From positions 1 to 64,000 of the forward strand of contig NZ_CP034897.1 in the NCBI RefSeq assembly GCF_005082145.1: DNA of 64,000 nt, written 5' to 3'. The number at the start of each line of letters is the position of its first letter. Position 1 is the first letter of the stretch. The translations under genes were made by a program, and so were the position numbers. This DNA is from Buchnera aphidicola (Aphis craccivora) (GTDB lineage: Bacteria; Pseudomonadota; Gammaproteobacteria; Enterobacterales; Enterobacteriaceae). Of the stretch, positions 27,229-38,400 are shown piece by piece. Below the pieces are notes generated by a model that was not told where the DNA came from, searched no databases, and saw only the letters and a list, made by a program, of their open reading frames with translations.

Positions 27229-28614
27229 TTAATTAGTATTTTTTTTATCATTTTTTTTATTACGAATCCAGTTTTCTTTATATTTTTGTTCTTTTGTGTT
27301 ATATACTAAACATGGTTTATCCACACTCTTTATTACAGTAGTTCCTGCTGCGATAGTTGTATTATCTGAAATTTGAATAGGAGCAATTAATTCTGTATTA
27401 GAGCCTATAAAAACATTATCACCAATAATAGTTTTTGATTTTTTAAAACCATCATAGTTACACGTAATACTACCTGCCCCAATATTTACTTGAGAACCAA
27501 TCTCAGAATTTCCAATATAGCTAAGATGTTTTATTTTTGATTTTTTTCCTATAATACTATCTTTAATTTCAACAAAGTTACCTATATGTGTTTCGTTGTT
27601 TAATATAGTATAGTTTCTTAAGTGGCAAAAAGGCCCTATTATACAATTTTTTCCTATTTTAACATTTTCTATAATTGTATATTCTTTAATTTGGGATTGA
27701 TGATTAATAAAACTATTTCTAATTATAGAACCTGCTCCGATTTTAACGTCATTTCCTAAAATTACATTACCTTCTAATATAACACCTGTGTCTATTTCTA
27801 TATTTTTTCCATGCTTTAAAGTTCCTCTTAAGTTAAAATGATATGGATTTTTTAATGTAATACCAGCTATCATAAGATTTTTAGTTATTTCTTGCTGAAT
27901 AATTTTTTCTAAAATAGATAATTGCAATTGATTATTTATACCTAATATTTCTTTTTGATTTAAAGGTTTTACTGTTGTAATGGTCTTTCCTTCTAAATAA
28001 GCTAAATAAACAATATCTGTAGCATAAAATTCTTGATTAATATTGTTTTGATTAATTTTTAACAGCCATCTTTTCAAATCTTTTCCATTTGCTATAAATG
28101 TTCCAGAGTATACTTCTTTAATTAATTTTTCTTTATTATTAGCGCATTTGTCTTCTATAATTTTTATCACTTTTCCTTTTTTTCTAAAAACTCTTCCGTA
28201 TCCTTCTGGTTTTTTTATGTTGCTAGTTAATAAACTTAAATTTGATTTTTTTTTAGATTCTTGTAATTTTTTTATAGATTCTTTTGAAATAAATGGCATA
28301 TCTCCATAAAGAATAATAATGTTTTCATTGTCTGAAAAATTTTTTGATGCTATAATTATTGCGTTTCCTGTTCCCTTTTGTTGTTTTTGAATTACCCATT
28401 CTACAGAAATATTTTGAGTTTTAGATAATATTTTTTTTATATTATCAGTACAAACTAATATTATTTTTTTAGGTTTAATAGATTTTGCTGTATTTAAAAC
28501 ATATTCTAATATTGTTTTTCCACCTAATCTATGTAATACCTTTGGGTAATTAGATTTCATTCTACTACCTTTTCCAGCTGCTAATATAATAATAACTGTC
28601 TCAGTTTTTAACAT
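27229..28614 (-). CDS. glmU: Bifunctional GlmU: N-acetylglucosamine-1-phosphate uridyltransferase / glucosamine-1-phosphate acetyltransferase
   Basis: Makes UDP-GlcNAc. The N-terminal nucleotidyltransferase starts IILAAGKGSRMKSNYPKVLH, and YGDMPFI is present. The C-terminal left-handed beta-helix (about 250-450) carries repeated hexapeptides such as IGAGSITCNYDGF, the acetyl-CoA site. 461 aa versus 456. It forms an operon with glmS. Confidence 0.97.
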   Translation of the reverse strand: MLKTETVIIILAAGKGSRMKSNYPKVLHRLGGKTILEYVLNTAKSIKPKKIILVCTDNIKKILSKTQNISVEWVIQKQQKGTGNAIIIASKNFSDNENIIILYGDMPFISKESIKKLQESKKKSNLSLLTSNIKKPEGYGRVFRKKGKVIKIIEDKCANNKEKLIKEVYSGTFIANGKDLKRWLLKINQNNINQEFYATDIVYLAYLEGKTITTVKPLNQKEILGINNQLQLSILEKIIQQEITKNLMIAGITLKNPYHFNLRGTLKHGKNIEIDTGVILEGNVILGNDVKIGAGSIIRNSFINHQSQIKEYTIIENVKIGKNCIIGPFCHLRNYTILNNETHIGNFVEIKDSIIGKKSKIKHLSYIGNSEIGSQVNIGAGSITCNYDGFKKSKTIIGDNVFIGSNTELIAPIQISDNTTIAAGTTVIKSVDKPCLVYNTKEQKYKENWIRNKKNDKKNTN

Positions 28615-28777
28615 ATATATCCTTTTTTATATTTTTAAAATACATAAAATTTTTTTAAATGATTTTATTTAAAATATTATTAAAGTTAAAATTATAATCA
28701 GCAGTTAATAAATATAAATTGATTATTAAAGTATTTTAAACATGTTAAATATATTATTTTAAATATTAAGGTTTATT

Positions 28778-29587
28778 ATGTATCGAATTATTACAGTAGA
28801 TTTAGATGGTACTTTATTGTCCCCAGAAAATAAAATAACAAAATATACAGAAAAAATCATAAAATTATTAATAAATAAAGGTTTGTTTATTGTCTTTGCA
28901 TCAGGTCGTCATCATATTGATATGATGTATATTCGAGATAATTTAAATATTAGAATTTTTATGATCACTTCTAATGGAGCTAAAGTTTATAATTTAGATA
29001 ATAAGTTAATCTTCGAAAATAATTTAGATGTAGAAATTGCTTTTAAACTTGCTTCTTTAAAATATTTTGAATCAGATATTATTACGCAAATTTATCGAAA
29101 TAATCAATGGTATATAAATAATAGTAAAATTGAAAATAATTTTTGTCCAAGTTTATCATTGTTAAAACATGAGTATTTTTATCTAGATAGATTTAATTTT
29201 AGCAAAGTAAGCAAAATTTTTTATACAAGTAATAATCTTGAAAAATTGTGTGCTCTTGAAAAATATATTATTACTTTATTAGGTGATAAAGTGAATGTGA
29301 ATTTTTCTATTCCAGGATGTTTAGAAGTTATATCTGGGAAAACTTCAAAAGGTCATGGATTAAAATTAATATCTAATATTTTAGGTGTTTCTTTAAAAGA
29401 ATGTATTACATTTGGTAATGGAATGAATGATTACGATATGTTAAGTATTTCAGGAAAACCATGTATCATGGAAAATTCTGATTCACGTTTAAAAAAAATT
29501 TTACCATATGCTGAGATTATCGGTAATAATGCAGATGATAGTGTAGCAGTTTTTTTAGAAAAAATGTTTATTACATCAAACCATTAA
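28778..29587 (+). CDS. yigL: HAD-superfamily Cof-type phosphatase, YigL-like
   Basis: Haloacid-dehalogenase sugar/pyridoxal phosphate phosphatase family. Motif I VDLDGTLLSP (7-16) with the nucleophile Asp, FASGRHHIDM, MITSNGAKV, SKGHGLK (motif III Lys) and motif IV FGNGMNDYDML are present. It resembles E. coli YigL (a pyridoxal-phosphate phosphatase) more than YidA or Cof; 269 aa versus 266, and it neighbours metR as in E. coli. Unusual: motif IV reads GN where the family normally has GD, replacing a probable Mg2+ ligand. Substrate in this organism is unknown. Confidence 0.85.
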   Translation: MYRIITVDLDGTLLSPENKITKYTEKIIKLLINKGLFIVFASGRHHIDMMYIRDNLNIRIFMITSNGAKVYNLDNKLIFENNLDVEIAFKLASLKYFESDIITQIYRNNQWYINNSKIENNFCPSLSLLKHEYFYLDRFNFSKVSKIFYTSNNLEKLCALEKYIITLLGDKVNVNFSIPGCLEVISGKTSKGHGLKLISNILGVSLKECITFGNGMNDYDMLSISGKPCIMENSDSRLKKILPYAEIIGNNADDSVAVFLEKMFITSNH

Positions 29588-29609
29588 TTATATAAATATT
29601 TTGTTTTAA

Positions 29610-30545
29610 TTAATATTTAAAATTTTTAAAAAAGCTAGGCTGTAGTATACGACGAATAAATTTTAAATGAGTATTGGCATGTGAGCATATAGAAAAAATA
29701 AAATTTTGTAGAGTTAGCTCTTTTTGTTCGCCATATCTTATAGCAGCATATAATCTTTTCCATATCCCCTGACCTAATTTTTTTGTAACAATTAAATTTT
29801 GTTTTTCAAAGTTATCTACTATCCAATGTGGTAAAGCAGTAATACCCATTTTTGCTGATACCATTTGTATAAGAAGTGAAGTATTATTTACGTTTTTAAA
29901 TATCGGTATTATTCCTGCTGGTTGTAAAAAAAATTTCCATATGTCTAATCTATGACGCTCTACTGGATATGTCATTAATGTTTCAGATATTAAATCTTCT
30001 GGAATAATTTTTTTTTCTTTGTTTGCTAAAGGGTGACTTGGAGATAAAATTAATCGAACTTCAAAATCAAACATGGGTATATAAATTAAATCATTTTTAG
30101 GTAAAACTTCTGAAGTTAATACTATATCTAATTTGCCTTGCTGTAGAGATGGTTGAGGACTGAAAATCATATCAGAATAAAAATCTATTTCTACTTTAGG
30201 CCAGTTTTTATGAAAAATTTTTAATGCTGGTGTTAACCAATGAATACAGCTATGACATTCAATTGCAAGCTTAATCACTGTTTGATGAGTATATTTACAA
30301 TTTTTTATTGCTTTATCTATTTTGGGTAAGATTTCTTTAGATAATTTTAGCAAAATTTTTCCTTGGATTGTAAATTTTACAGGATTAGTTTTTCTAATAA
30401 ATAATTTAAAACCTAATCTTTTTTCTAGTTCATTAAATTGATGAGAAATAGCTGATTGCGTTTGATGTAATTGAATTGCAGCAGAACTCAATGAACCACT
30501 ATTCTTTAAGGCTTGAAGAGTTCTGAGATGTTTTATTTCGATCAT
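29610..30545 (-). CDS. metR: LysR-type transcriptional activator MetR
   Basis: Activator of methionine-branch genes, responding to homocysteine in E. coli. N-terminal winged HTH (residues about 1-60, [19 protein letters not shown]) and an intact effector-binding domain; 311 aa versus 317. It is divergent from metE with a 151-nt gap, as in E. coli. No frame break is visible. I could not find an unambiguous TGAA-N5-TTCA MetR operator in the gap. This is one of very few dedicated transcription factors expected in such a genome. Confidence 0.93.
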   Translation of the reverse strand: MIEIKHLRTLQALKNSGSLSSAAIQLHQTQSAISHQFNELEKRLGFKLFIRKTNPVKFTIQGKILLKLSKEILPKIDKAIKNCKYTHQTVIKLAIECHSCIHWLTPALKIFHKNWPKVEIDFYSDMIFSPQPSLQQGKLDIVLTSEVLPKNDLIYIPMFDFEVRLILSPSHPLANKEKKIIPEDLISETLMTYPVERHRLDIWKFFLQPAGIIPIFKNVNNTSLLIQMVSAKMGITALPHWIVDNFEKQNLIVTKKLGQGIWKRLYAAIRYGEQKELTLQNFIFSICSHANTHLKFIRRILQPSFFKNFKY

Positions 30546-30696
30546 GAGATTCCTTCATATCGAGAATTAAATATTTGCGCTTGCGTATTTTATTTAATAC
30601 TAGAATTATAAGATATCTATTTTAAATAAATCAATTATTAAATGATTTTAAATAAATATTTATTAAATAGTTATAAAGCAATTATAAGGAAAAAAA

Positions 30697-32967
30697 ATGA
30701 TTATTTCGAATCATATACTTGGTTTTCCAAGAATCGGTGTGAACCGAGAACTGAAAAGGGCTCAAGAATCTTATTGGTCTGGTGATATTACACAAAAAGA
30801 TTTATTGCTTGTAGGAAAAAATTTAAGGAAAGATAATTGGAAAAAACAAAAGGAAAGTGGAATACAATATATATCAGTTGGAGATTTTGCTTGGTACGAT
30901 CATGTTTTAACTACTAGTATGATGTTAGGAAACATACCAGAAAGACATCATGATATTAATGCTTCTTTTGATTTAGATTGTTTATTTCGTACAGCTAGAG
31001 GATCTTATCCAGATATTTCTGCATCAGAAATGACAAAATGGTTTAATACTAATTATCATTATATAGTTCCAGAGTTTAATAAAAATAGAAAATTAAAATT
31101 TTCTTGGAATCAAATTTTAGAAGAAACGGATGAAGCTTTATTATTAGGTTATAAAGTTAAGCCTATTATTCTAGGACCTATTACATATTTATGGTTGGGA
31201 AAAGTAAAAGGAGAATATTTTGATCGTTTAGATTTACTTGACAGTATATTACCTATATATAAGTATATTTTAAGCGAATTATCTGCAAGAAATATTAGTT
31301 TTATTCAAATAGATGAACCTGCGTTAGTCTTAGAGCTTCCAGAAAAATGGAAAAAAGCTTACTCATATGCTTATAACTATTTACATGGAAAATCTAAAAT
31401 ATTATTAACAACATATTTTGATAGTATTAATCACAATATAGAATTTATCAGTACTCTACCTGTAGATGGTATTCATATTGATTTAGTTTTTGGAAAATAT
31501 AATTTATTTGATTTTAATGATAAAATTCCTAAGGAATGGATTTTATCTTTAGGAGTTATTAATGGAAGAAATGTTTGGAAGTCAGATCTTTTAAAATGGT
31601 TTGAAATTCTTTCTAAAATTTCTAAATTTCGTCAAAATTTATTAATTAGTTCATCTTGTTCATTATTACATTCTCCTATTGATTTAAATATGGAAAAAAA
31701 TTTAGATCAAGAAACTAAAAAATGGTTTTCTTTTGCTGTGCAAAAGTGTAATGAATTAACGTTATTATTAAAAGCATTAAAGAGTAATGATACTACTTTA
31801 ATTAAACAATGGTCTGATCCAATTTATAAACGTAGTTCTTCTGAAAAAGTTCATAAATTTGAAGTTCAAAAACGTGTGTCTAAAATTTTAAATAATAATT
31901 TTAATCGTACTAGCAATTATGCTATTCGTGCTAAAGCACAAAAAAGTAAGTTTAATTTGCCTATTTTACCTACAACTACTATTGGTTCTTTTCCTCAAAC
32001 AATAGAAATAAGAAAGTTAAGAAAAGATTATAAAGAAAATTTAATAAATTTTGAAGAATATAAAAAAGGTATTAAAAAACATATTAAAGAAGTAATACAA
32101 AAGCAGGAAGAACTAGACATTGATGTTCTTGTTCATGGAGAATCTGAAAGAAATGATATGGTAGAATATTTTGGTGAAAATTTAGATGGTTTTGCATTTA
32201 CAGATAATGGATGGGTTCAAAGTTATGGTTCTCGCTGTGTAAAACCACCTATTATTATCGGTGATATTAGTCGTCCAAAACCTATTACTATAGAATGGTC
32301 AAAATATGCTCAATCTTTAACAAAAAAACCAGTGAAAGGTATGTTAACAGGACCAGTTACAATTTTATTTTGGTCTTTTCCTAGAGAAGATATTTCATTA
32401 GAAATTATTTCTAAACAAATTGCGCTAGCATTACATGATGAAGTTTTAGATTTAGAAAAAGAAGGAATTGAAATTATCCAAATTGATGAGCCTGCATTAA
32501 GAGAAGGTTTGCCTTTGAAAAAAAGTTTATGGAGTGAATATTTAACTTGGGCAGTAGACGCTTTTCGTTTAACTTGTTTTAATGTAAAAAACACAACACA
32601 AATTCATACACATATGTGTTATTGTGAATTTAATGATATCATGGATTCTATTGCTTTGTTAGATGCGGATGTTATTACAATTGAAACAGCACGTTCTGAT
32701 ATGGAATTATTAGAATCATTTAAGCAATTTAAATATCCAAATGAAGTCGGTCCAGGAGTATATGACATTCATTCTTCCAATATACCTAGTATTGAATCAA
32801 TCGATATATTATTAAAAAAAGCAATGAAATATATACCATTAAACCGTATTTGGGTAAATCCAGATTGTGGCTTAAAGACAAGAAACTGGCAAGAAACAAT
32901 ATCTGCATTAAAAAATATGGTAGAAGCTTCAAAAAAAATACGAAATAAAATTAAAAAAAATATTTAA
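30697..32967 (+). CDS. metE: Cobalamin-independent methionine synthase MetE
   Basis: Transfers a methyl group from 5-methyltetrahydropteroyl-triglutamate to homocysteine. The duplicated barrel structure is complete at 756 aa (753 in E. coli). Zinc ligands are in place: HMC (HTHMCYCEF), Glu of IETARSD and Cys of NPDCGLKTR. The N-terminal [14 protein letters not shown] is near-identical to E. coli. The Shine-Dalgarno AAGGAA precedes the ATG. With MetF (49 kb) it provides the terminal steps of methionine synthesis. Confidence 0.98.
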   Translation: MIISNHILGFPRIGVNRELKRAQESYWSGDITQKDLLLVGKNLRKDNWKKQKESGIQYISVGDFAWYDHVLTTSMMLGNIPERHHDINASFDLDCLFRTARGSYPDISASEMTKWFNTNYHYIVPEFNKNRKLKFSWNQILEETDEALLLGYKVKPIILGPITYLWLGKVKGEYFDRLDLLDSILPIYKYILSELSARNISFIQIDEPALVLELPEKWKKAYSYAYNYLHGKSKILLTTYFDSINHNIEFISTLPVDGIHIDLVFGKYNLFDFNDKIPKEWILSLGVINGRNVWKSDLLKWFEILSKISKFRQNLLISSSCSLLHSPIDLNMEKNLDQETKKWFSFAVQKCNELTLLLKALKSNDTTLIKQWSDPIYKRSSSEKVHKFEVQKRVSKILNNNFNRTSNYAIRAKAQKSKFNLPILPTTTIGSFPQTIEIRKLRKDYKENLINFEEYKKGIKKHIKEVIQKQEELDIDVLVHGESERNDMVEYFGENLDGFAFTDNGWVQSYGSRCVKPPIIIGDISRPKPITIEWSKYAQSLTKKPVKGMLTGPVTILFWSFPREDISLEIISKQIALALHDEVLDLEKEGIEIIQIDEPALREGLPLKKSLWSEYLTWAVDAFRLTCFNVKNTTQIHTHMCYCEFNDIMDSIALLDADVITIETARSDMELLESFKQFKYPNEVGPGVYDIHSSNIPSIESIDILLKKAMKYIPLNRIWVNPDCGLKTRNWQETISALKNMVEASKKIRNKIKKNI

Positions 32968-33003
32968 TCTATATTATTTAAAATACTTAATTAATAAAAT
33001 ATT

Positions 33004-33053
33004 AAATCATCTTTTAGATTATTTTATATAAATAAAAATCTAAATGATGATTT
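33004..33053. terminator. Bidirectional hairpin between metE and purH
   Basis: AAATCATC (33004-33011) pairs with GATGATTT (33046-33053). After one T-T mismatch the stem continues (TTTAGATT with AATCTAAA). It lies between convergent metE and purH, so it probably serves both. Confidence 0.6.
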
Positions 33054-33123
33054 AAAAATATAATAATTTTTTATTAATTTAAAATATTAAAATTATACTT
33101 ATGTTCTTTTAATATTATAAAAT

Positions 33124-34701
33124 TTAATGTTTAAAATGACGTTTTTGAGTAAAAATCATTGCTATATTATATTTATTGGCACATTGAATGATTTCTTGAT
33201 CACGAATTGAACCACCTGGTTGAATAATACAACTTATTCCAATAGAAGCAGCTTTTTCGACTCCATCTACAAAAGGAAAAAATGCATCAGATGCCATAGT
33301 GGCTCCTTTTGTATTAAATCCTCTATCTTTTGCTTTAATATTTGCTAATTGAGTTGCATCTACTCTACTGGTTTGACCAGCACCTATACTAATAGTAGTT
33401 TTATTAATACCATATAAAATTGCGTTTGATTTAACATATTTTACTACTTTCCAGCAGAAAATAGCATCTTTGAGTTCTTCTTTGTTAGGTAATCTTTTTG
33501 TAACAAAATTAAATTTTTTGATATCTATTTCATCATTGTCATATTCTTGTAATAGCAATCCATTTTTTATTTTTTTAAAATCTATTTTTTCATTATTTTT
33601 TTTAAATTTTCCAGTAATTAATATTCTTATATTTTTTTTCTTTTTTAATATTTCTAAAGATGTGTTATTTATTTCAGGCGCAATAATTACTTCAACAAAT
33701 TGTTTTTTAACAATTTCTTCAGCTGTATTTGTATCTATTATAGAATTAAATGCGACTATTCCTCCAAACGCAGAAATAGGATCTGCTTTGTAAGCAGATA
33801 TATATGCTTCTAATAGAGATATATTTTCAGAAACCCCACACGGGTTGCCGTGTTTTACAATAACACAAGCTGGCTCAGAAAATTGTTTAACGCATTCTAG
33901 TGCTATATCTGCATCAGATATATTATTATAGGATAATTTTTTACCATGCATTTGATAGGAAGAACTAATCGTACCAGGATTTGAAAAATTTTCTTCAATG
34001 TACAAAGCGGATTTTTGGTGTTGATTTTCTCCGTATCTCAAATTTTGTTTTTTAATAAATTTCATTTTAATATGATTTGGGAATAAATTAGTTTTATTTT
34101 TTATATTGAATTTATTTTGATTTGTAAAATATTTTTCAATGCTTTGTTCATAACGCGAAGTATATAAAAAAGCTTGACTTGCTAAATATAATCTTTTTTC
34201 TATACTGATATAATTATTTTTTATTTCGTTAAAAATTAATTTAAAATCACAAAAATTTACTATAACTATAACATCTTTATAATTTTTAGCAGCAGAGCGA
34301 ACTAATGTTGGTCCTCCAATATCAATATTTTCAATCATTTCTTCTATTTTACATTTTTTTTTCATATTGATTTTATCAAACGGATAAAAGTTAATAATTA
34401 CTATATCAATTGGTAGTATATTATATAAATTCATAATTTCTTGATCTTTTTCTCTTCTAGCTAAAATACCTGCTATTATTTTTGGATGCATAGTTTTTAA
34501 ACGACCATCCATGATTTCTGGAAAATTTATATATTCTGAAATTTCAGTTACAGGTATATTATGATTTTTTAAATATTTTGCAGTCCCTCCTGTTGCAAAT
34601 AAATTAATTTTTTTTTCTAATAAAATTTTTGACATTTCTAATAAATGTTCTTTATTAGATAAACTGATTAAAGCATTTTTTAATATATTATTTGATAACA
34701 T
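33124..34701 (-). CDS. purH: Bifunctional AICAR transformylase / IMP cyclohydrolase PurH
   Basis: Performs the last two steps to IMP. The N-terminal IMP cyclohydrolase (ATGGTAKYL, GRLKTMHPKI) is followed by the AICAR transformylase with the catalytic KHGNPCGVS motif and the C-terminal SDAFFPFVDGVE. 525 aa versus 529. In E. coli purH is coupled to purD, which is absent here. Its likely role is to recycle AICAR released by histidine synthesis to IMP (inference from the known reduced purine pathway in Buchnera). Confidence 0.97.
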   Translation of the reverse strand: MLSNNILKNALISLSNKEHLLEMSKILLEKKINLFATGGTAKYLKNHNIPVTEISEYINFPEIMDGRLKTMHPKIIAGILARREKDQEIMNLYNILPIDIVIINFYPFDKINMKKKCKIEEMIENIDIGGPTLVRSAAKNYKDVIVIVNFCDFKLIFNEIKNNYISIEKRLYLASQAFLYTSRYEQSIEKYFTNQNKFNIKNKTNLFPNHIKMKFIKKQNLRYGENQHQKSALYIEENFSNPGTISSSYQMHGKKLSYNNISDADIALECVKQFSEPACVIVKHGNPCGVSENISLLEAYISAYKADPISAFGGIVAFNSIIDTNTAEEIVKKQFVEVIIAPEINNTSLEILKKKKNIRILITGKFKKNNEKIDFKKIKNGLLLQEYDNDEIDIKKFNFVTKRLPNKEELKDAIFCWKVVKYVKSNAILYGINKTTISIGAGQTSRVDATQLANIKAKDRGFNTKGATMASDAFFPFVDGVEKAASIGISCIIQPGGSIRDQEIIQCANKYNIAMIFTQKRHFKH

Positions 34702-34762
34702 AATTTTGGTTCTTTTATTTAAAAAATATTTTAATAAAATTTGTTTAAAAATTTAATTTCAT

Positions 34763-34779
34763 AGGGGCGCTTTGCCCCT
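34763..34779 (-). terminator. GC-rich hairpin downstream of hupA
   Basis: AGGGGC (34763-34768) pairs with GCCCCT (34774-34779) around a 5-nt loop, between the hupA stop and purH. It is rare GC-rich intergenic sequence. The better T run (TTTAAATTTTT) lies on the plus-strand side, so as a minus-strand terminator of hupA it is weak; it may instead be a processing or stabilising element. Confidence 0.55.
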
Positions 34780-34804
34780 TTAAATTTTTAATATAATAGT
34801 GTGT

Positions 34805-35077
34805 TTATTTAATTGCGTTTTTTAATGTTTTTCCAGATATAAAACTAGGAACTTTTGTCGCTGGAATAATAATTTCTTTTCCTGTTTGTGGATTTCTTCC
34901 TGTACGAGAAGCTCTTAAATTAACTTTGAATGTTCCAAAACCAACTATTTGTACAGATTCACCTTTTTTTAAAGAGTCTATAATGGTTGATAATGTTGAT
35001 TCTAAGGTAGATTTAACCTGTATTTTTGATAAATTAGATTTTTTAGAAATAATATTGATTAATTGAGTTTTATTCAT
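34805..35077 (-). CDS. hupA: DNA-binding protein HU
   Basis: Histone-like dimer that bends and compacts DNA. 90 aa, the family length. Begins [18 protein letters not shown]; the DNA-contacting arm includes [20 protein letters not shown] and ends with [14 protein letters not shown]. It resembles E. coli HupA. It is downstream of rpoC after a long gap of about 400 nt. Confidence 0.96.
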   Translation of the reverse strand: MNKTQLINIISKKSNLSKIQVKSTLESTLSTIIDSLKKGESVQIVGFGTFKVNLRASRTGRNPQTGKEIIIPATKVPSFISGKTLKNAIK

Positions 35078-35485
35078 TATCTTCCCTTTTTATTTAACAA
35101 AATAATAATTAATTTAAATTATGTTAATGTAAATTTTAATAAAATCATTTATTTTTTTACAATTAAAATAAATTATTTTTAATATAAATTTTATGTTCTT
35201 AAAAGTTTTGAAATCATATTTAAGTTGATATTTTATATAATTTAAATCGAAATGTGATTGATATTGTGTTCTTGAAAATTGATTTAAGATGAAAAAGATT
35301 AATTCAATGAATCAAATAAAATTAAAATATATAATATATCTAAAAAAAAATAAAAAGATAGTATAAATAAAGTATATATTTTTACTGAAATAAAAAATTT
35401 TTTTCAATGTTTTTACAAATTATTTAGGCTGCTTTTGTAGAGCAGCCGTATTTTTATGGTATTTAAGAGTTATATAATATAGTGT
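35078..35485. other. rpoC-hupA intergenic region
   Basis: 408 nt without a gene. It holds the hairpin after rpoC (35427-35447) and, presumably, the hupA promoter, which I cannot place with confidence. The longest plus-strand frame with an ATG is 25 codons of lysine/isoleucine at 35289 and looks fortuitous. E. coli has several genes between rpoC and hupA; no remnant is recognisable here. Confidence 0.6.
35427..35447 (-). terminator. Putative terminator hairpin of rpoBC
   Basis: GGCTGCT (35427-35433) pairs with AGCAGCC (35441-35447) around a 7-nt loop, 39 nt beyond the rpoC stop. The sequence after it on the minus strand (TAAATAATTT) is only moderately U-rich. Confidence 0.55.
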
Positions 35486-38400
35486 TTATGTAAGAGTAGA
35501 ATTTAATAATTCAGATAAACTTGCAGATGCTTCTTCAGCGCTAACTTGAGAGGATGAATTGTTATTATTATTTAATATATGATTATTATTTGTAGTTTTT
35601 CGACGATTTAATCGTTCTTTATGATATGCATAGCCAGTACCTGCTGGAATTAAACGACCAACAATAACATTTTCTTTTAATCCTCGTAGTTCGTCTTTTT
35701 TTCCTGCTACTGCTGATTCTGTTAATACTCTAGTTGTTTCTTGAAAAGATGCAGCGGATATAAATGATTCGGTTGCTAATGATGCTTTAGTAATTCCTAA
35801 TAAATCCCTTGAAAAAGTAGCTGGTATTTTATTTTTTTTATTTAATATACGATTTGAAATTTTTATTCTTGAAAATTCAACTTGTTCTCCATCTAAAAAA
35901 TCTGAGTTTCCTGATTTAATTATTGTTGCTTTTCTAAGCATTTGTCTTATGATAACTTCAATATGTTTATCGTTAATTTTTACACCTTGTAAACGATATA
36001 CTTCTTGTACTTCATTAACAATATATTTCGTTACAGCTTGTACACCTCGTAAACGAAGAATATCATGCGGCGATTCTGGACCGTCAGATATAACATCGCC
36101 TCGTTCTACTCTTTCTCCTTCAAAAACGTTTAATTGTCTCCATTTGGGAATCATTTCTTCGTATGAATCATTTCCATCTACTGGAGTAATAATTAATCTT
36201 CTTTTACCTTTTGTTTCTTTTCCAAATGAAATAATACCACTGATTTCAGCTAAAATAGCTAATTCTTTTGGACGTCTTGCTTCAAATAAATCTGCGACTC
36301 TTGGTAACCCACCAGTTATGTCTTTGGTTCCTCCTGATTCTTGAGGTACTCTTGCTAAAGTATCTCCTGAACTAATTTTTACACCATCATTTAATTGTAC
36401 AATCGCTTTTCCAGGTAAAAAATATTGAGCAGGCATTTCTGTTCCTGAAATAAGTACATCATTGCCTTTTTCATCGATAATTTTTAACGAAGGTCTTAAA
36501 TCTTTACCAATAGCCATTCTTTCAGCTGTATCTAATACTACTATTGAAGATAACCCAGTTAACTCATCTGCTTGTCTTGTAATGCTTTGGCCATCTATCA
36601 TATCTATAAATCGAACATAGCCATTTACTTCTGTAATTACCGGTATAGTGTGTGGATCCCATTTTGCTATAGTTTCTCCGGAACTGACTTCTTCTCCATT
36701 TTTTTTTGCCATTATAGATCCATAAGGTATTTTATAGCTTTCTTTTGTTCTACCAAATTTATCAATAATGTTTAGTTCTACATTTCTTGATGTTATAACT
36801 ATTTTCCCTGAGGAATTAGTTACAGATTTTGCATTATTAAGATTTATAATACCTTTGTTTTTAATTTGAATACTAGATTCAGTTGCGGCTCTAGATGCAG
36901 CTCCTCCGATATGAAAGGTTCTCATTGTTAATTGAGTACCAGGTTCACCTATAGATTGAGCAGCAATTACTCCTATTGCTTCTCCTTTATTAACTAAATT
37001 ACCTCTTGCTAAATCTCGACCATAACAGTATGCGCATACACCAAAATCAGTATCACAATTAACTACTGATCTTACTTTGATAGTGTCGATAGAATTTTTT
37101 TCTAAAAGGTCACACCATTGCTCATTTAATAAGGTATTTCTTTCAATCAAGATTTTTTTAGTATTAGGATTTAATATATTTTCTGCAGTTACGCGACCTA
37201 AAACTCTTTCGCGCAATGGTTCTTTTACATCTCCACCCTCGATTAATGGAGTCATTAAAATTCCTTCATGTGTTCCACAATCTTTTTTTGTAACAACTAA
37301 ATCTTGTGCTACATCAACAAGACGACGAGTTAAATAACCAGAATTCGCAGTTTTTAATGCTGTATCAGCTAGTCCTTTCCGAGCTCCATGAGTTGAAATA
37401 AAATATTGTAATACATTTAAACCTTCTCTAAAATTTGCTGTAATAGGAGTTTCAATGATGGAGCCGTCAGGTTTAGCCATTAAACCACGCATTCCAGCTA
37501 ATTGACGAATTTGTGCTGCAGACCCTCTTGCTCCTGAATCTGCCATCATAAATATACTGTTAAAAGAAATTTGTTTTTTTGATTTTCCTTGTTTATTTAA
37601 AACTAATTCTGTAGATAAGTTTTCCATCATTGCTTTTGCTACTCTTTCATTTGCTGCAGCCCAAATATCAATAACTTTATTATATCTTTCTCCTGCTGTA
37701 ACTAATCCAGATTGAAATTGTTCTTGTATTTCAGCAACTTCAATTTCTGCTTCATAAATAATATTTGATTTTTTTTCTGGTATAACCATATCATTAATAC
37801 CGACAGATGCCCCTGATCTTGCTGCATAAGCAAAACCGGTATACATAATTTGATCAGCAAAAGTAACAGTAGGTTTTAACCCTAAAATTCTATAACATGT
37901 ATTTAACATTTTAGAAATATCTTTTTTTCCTAGAGTTTGGTTAACCATGCTAAATGGTAAACCTTTAGGAACAATCATCCATAAAATCGCTCTTCCTACA
38001 GTAGTATTTACTATTCTTTTTATAGGAATTAACTGATTCTCTGTGTTTTTTTGATATTCTATGATTCTAATTTTAATTAAAGAATGTAACTCAGCAATAC
38101 CTAAATGATATACTTTTTCTGCTTCATTAGAGCCATTCAAAAACATACCTTCGCCTTTTCCATTTATTTTTTCTCGGGTCATATAATACAACCCTAAAAC
38201 TACATCTTGAGAAGGTACAATAATTGGTTCTCCATTAGCTGGTGATAAAATATTATTTGTAGACATCATTAACGCTCTAGCTTCTAATTGAGCTTCTAGT
38301 GTTAACGGAACATGAACAGCCATTTGGTCGCCATCAAAGTCAGCATTATATGCAGCACAAACTAATGGATGTAATTGTATGGCTTTACCTTCTATCAAAA

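Noticed and set aside
27317..27325. Perfect DnaA-box word TTATCCACA
   Set aside because: It lies alone inside the glmU coding sequence, far from the expected origin, and encodes conserved-frame residues; most likely chance.
30546..30600. TTC-ATATC-GAGAA as a possible MetR operator
   Set aside because: Does not fit TGAA-N5-TTCA; too weak to call.
35260..35290. TTCTTGAAA resembling a sigma-32 -35 element on the plus strand
   Set aside because: No CCCCAT-like -10 follows and no plus-strand gene lies downstream.
35289..35366. 25-codon frame in the rpoC-hupA gap
   Set aside because: Lysine/isoleucine repeats expected from A/T-rich DNA; no ribosome-binding site.
35949..36344. Long plus-strand open frame opposite rpoC (and several similar frames opposite rpoB, groL, gyrB)
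   Set aside because: They are antisense shadows of strongly conserved genes, with no ribosome-binding sites and no recognisable product.
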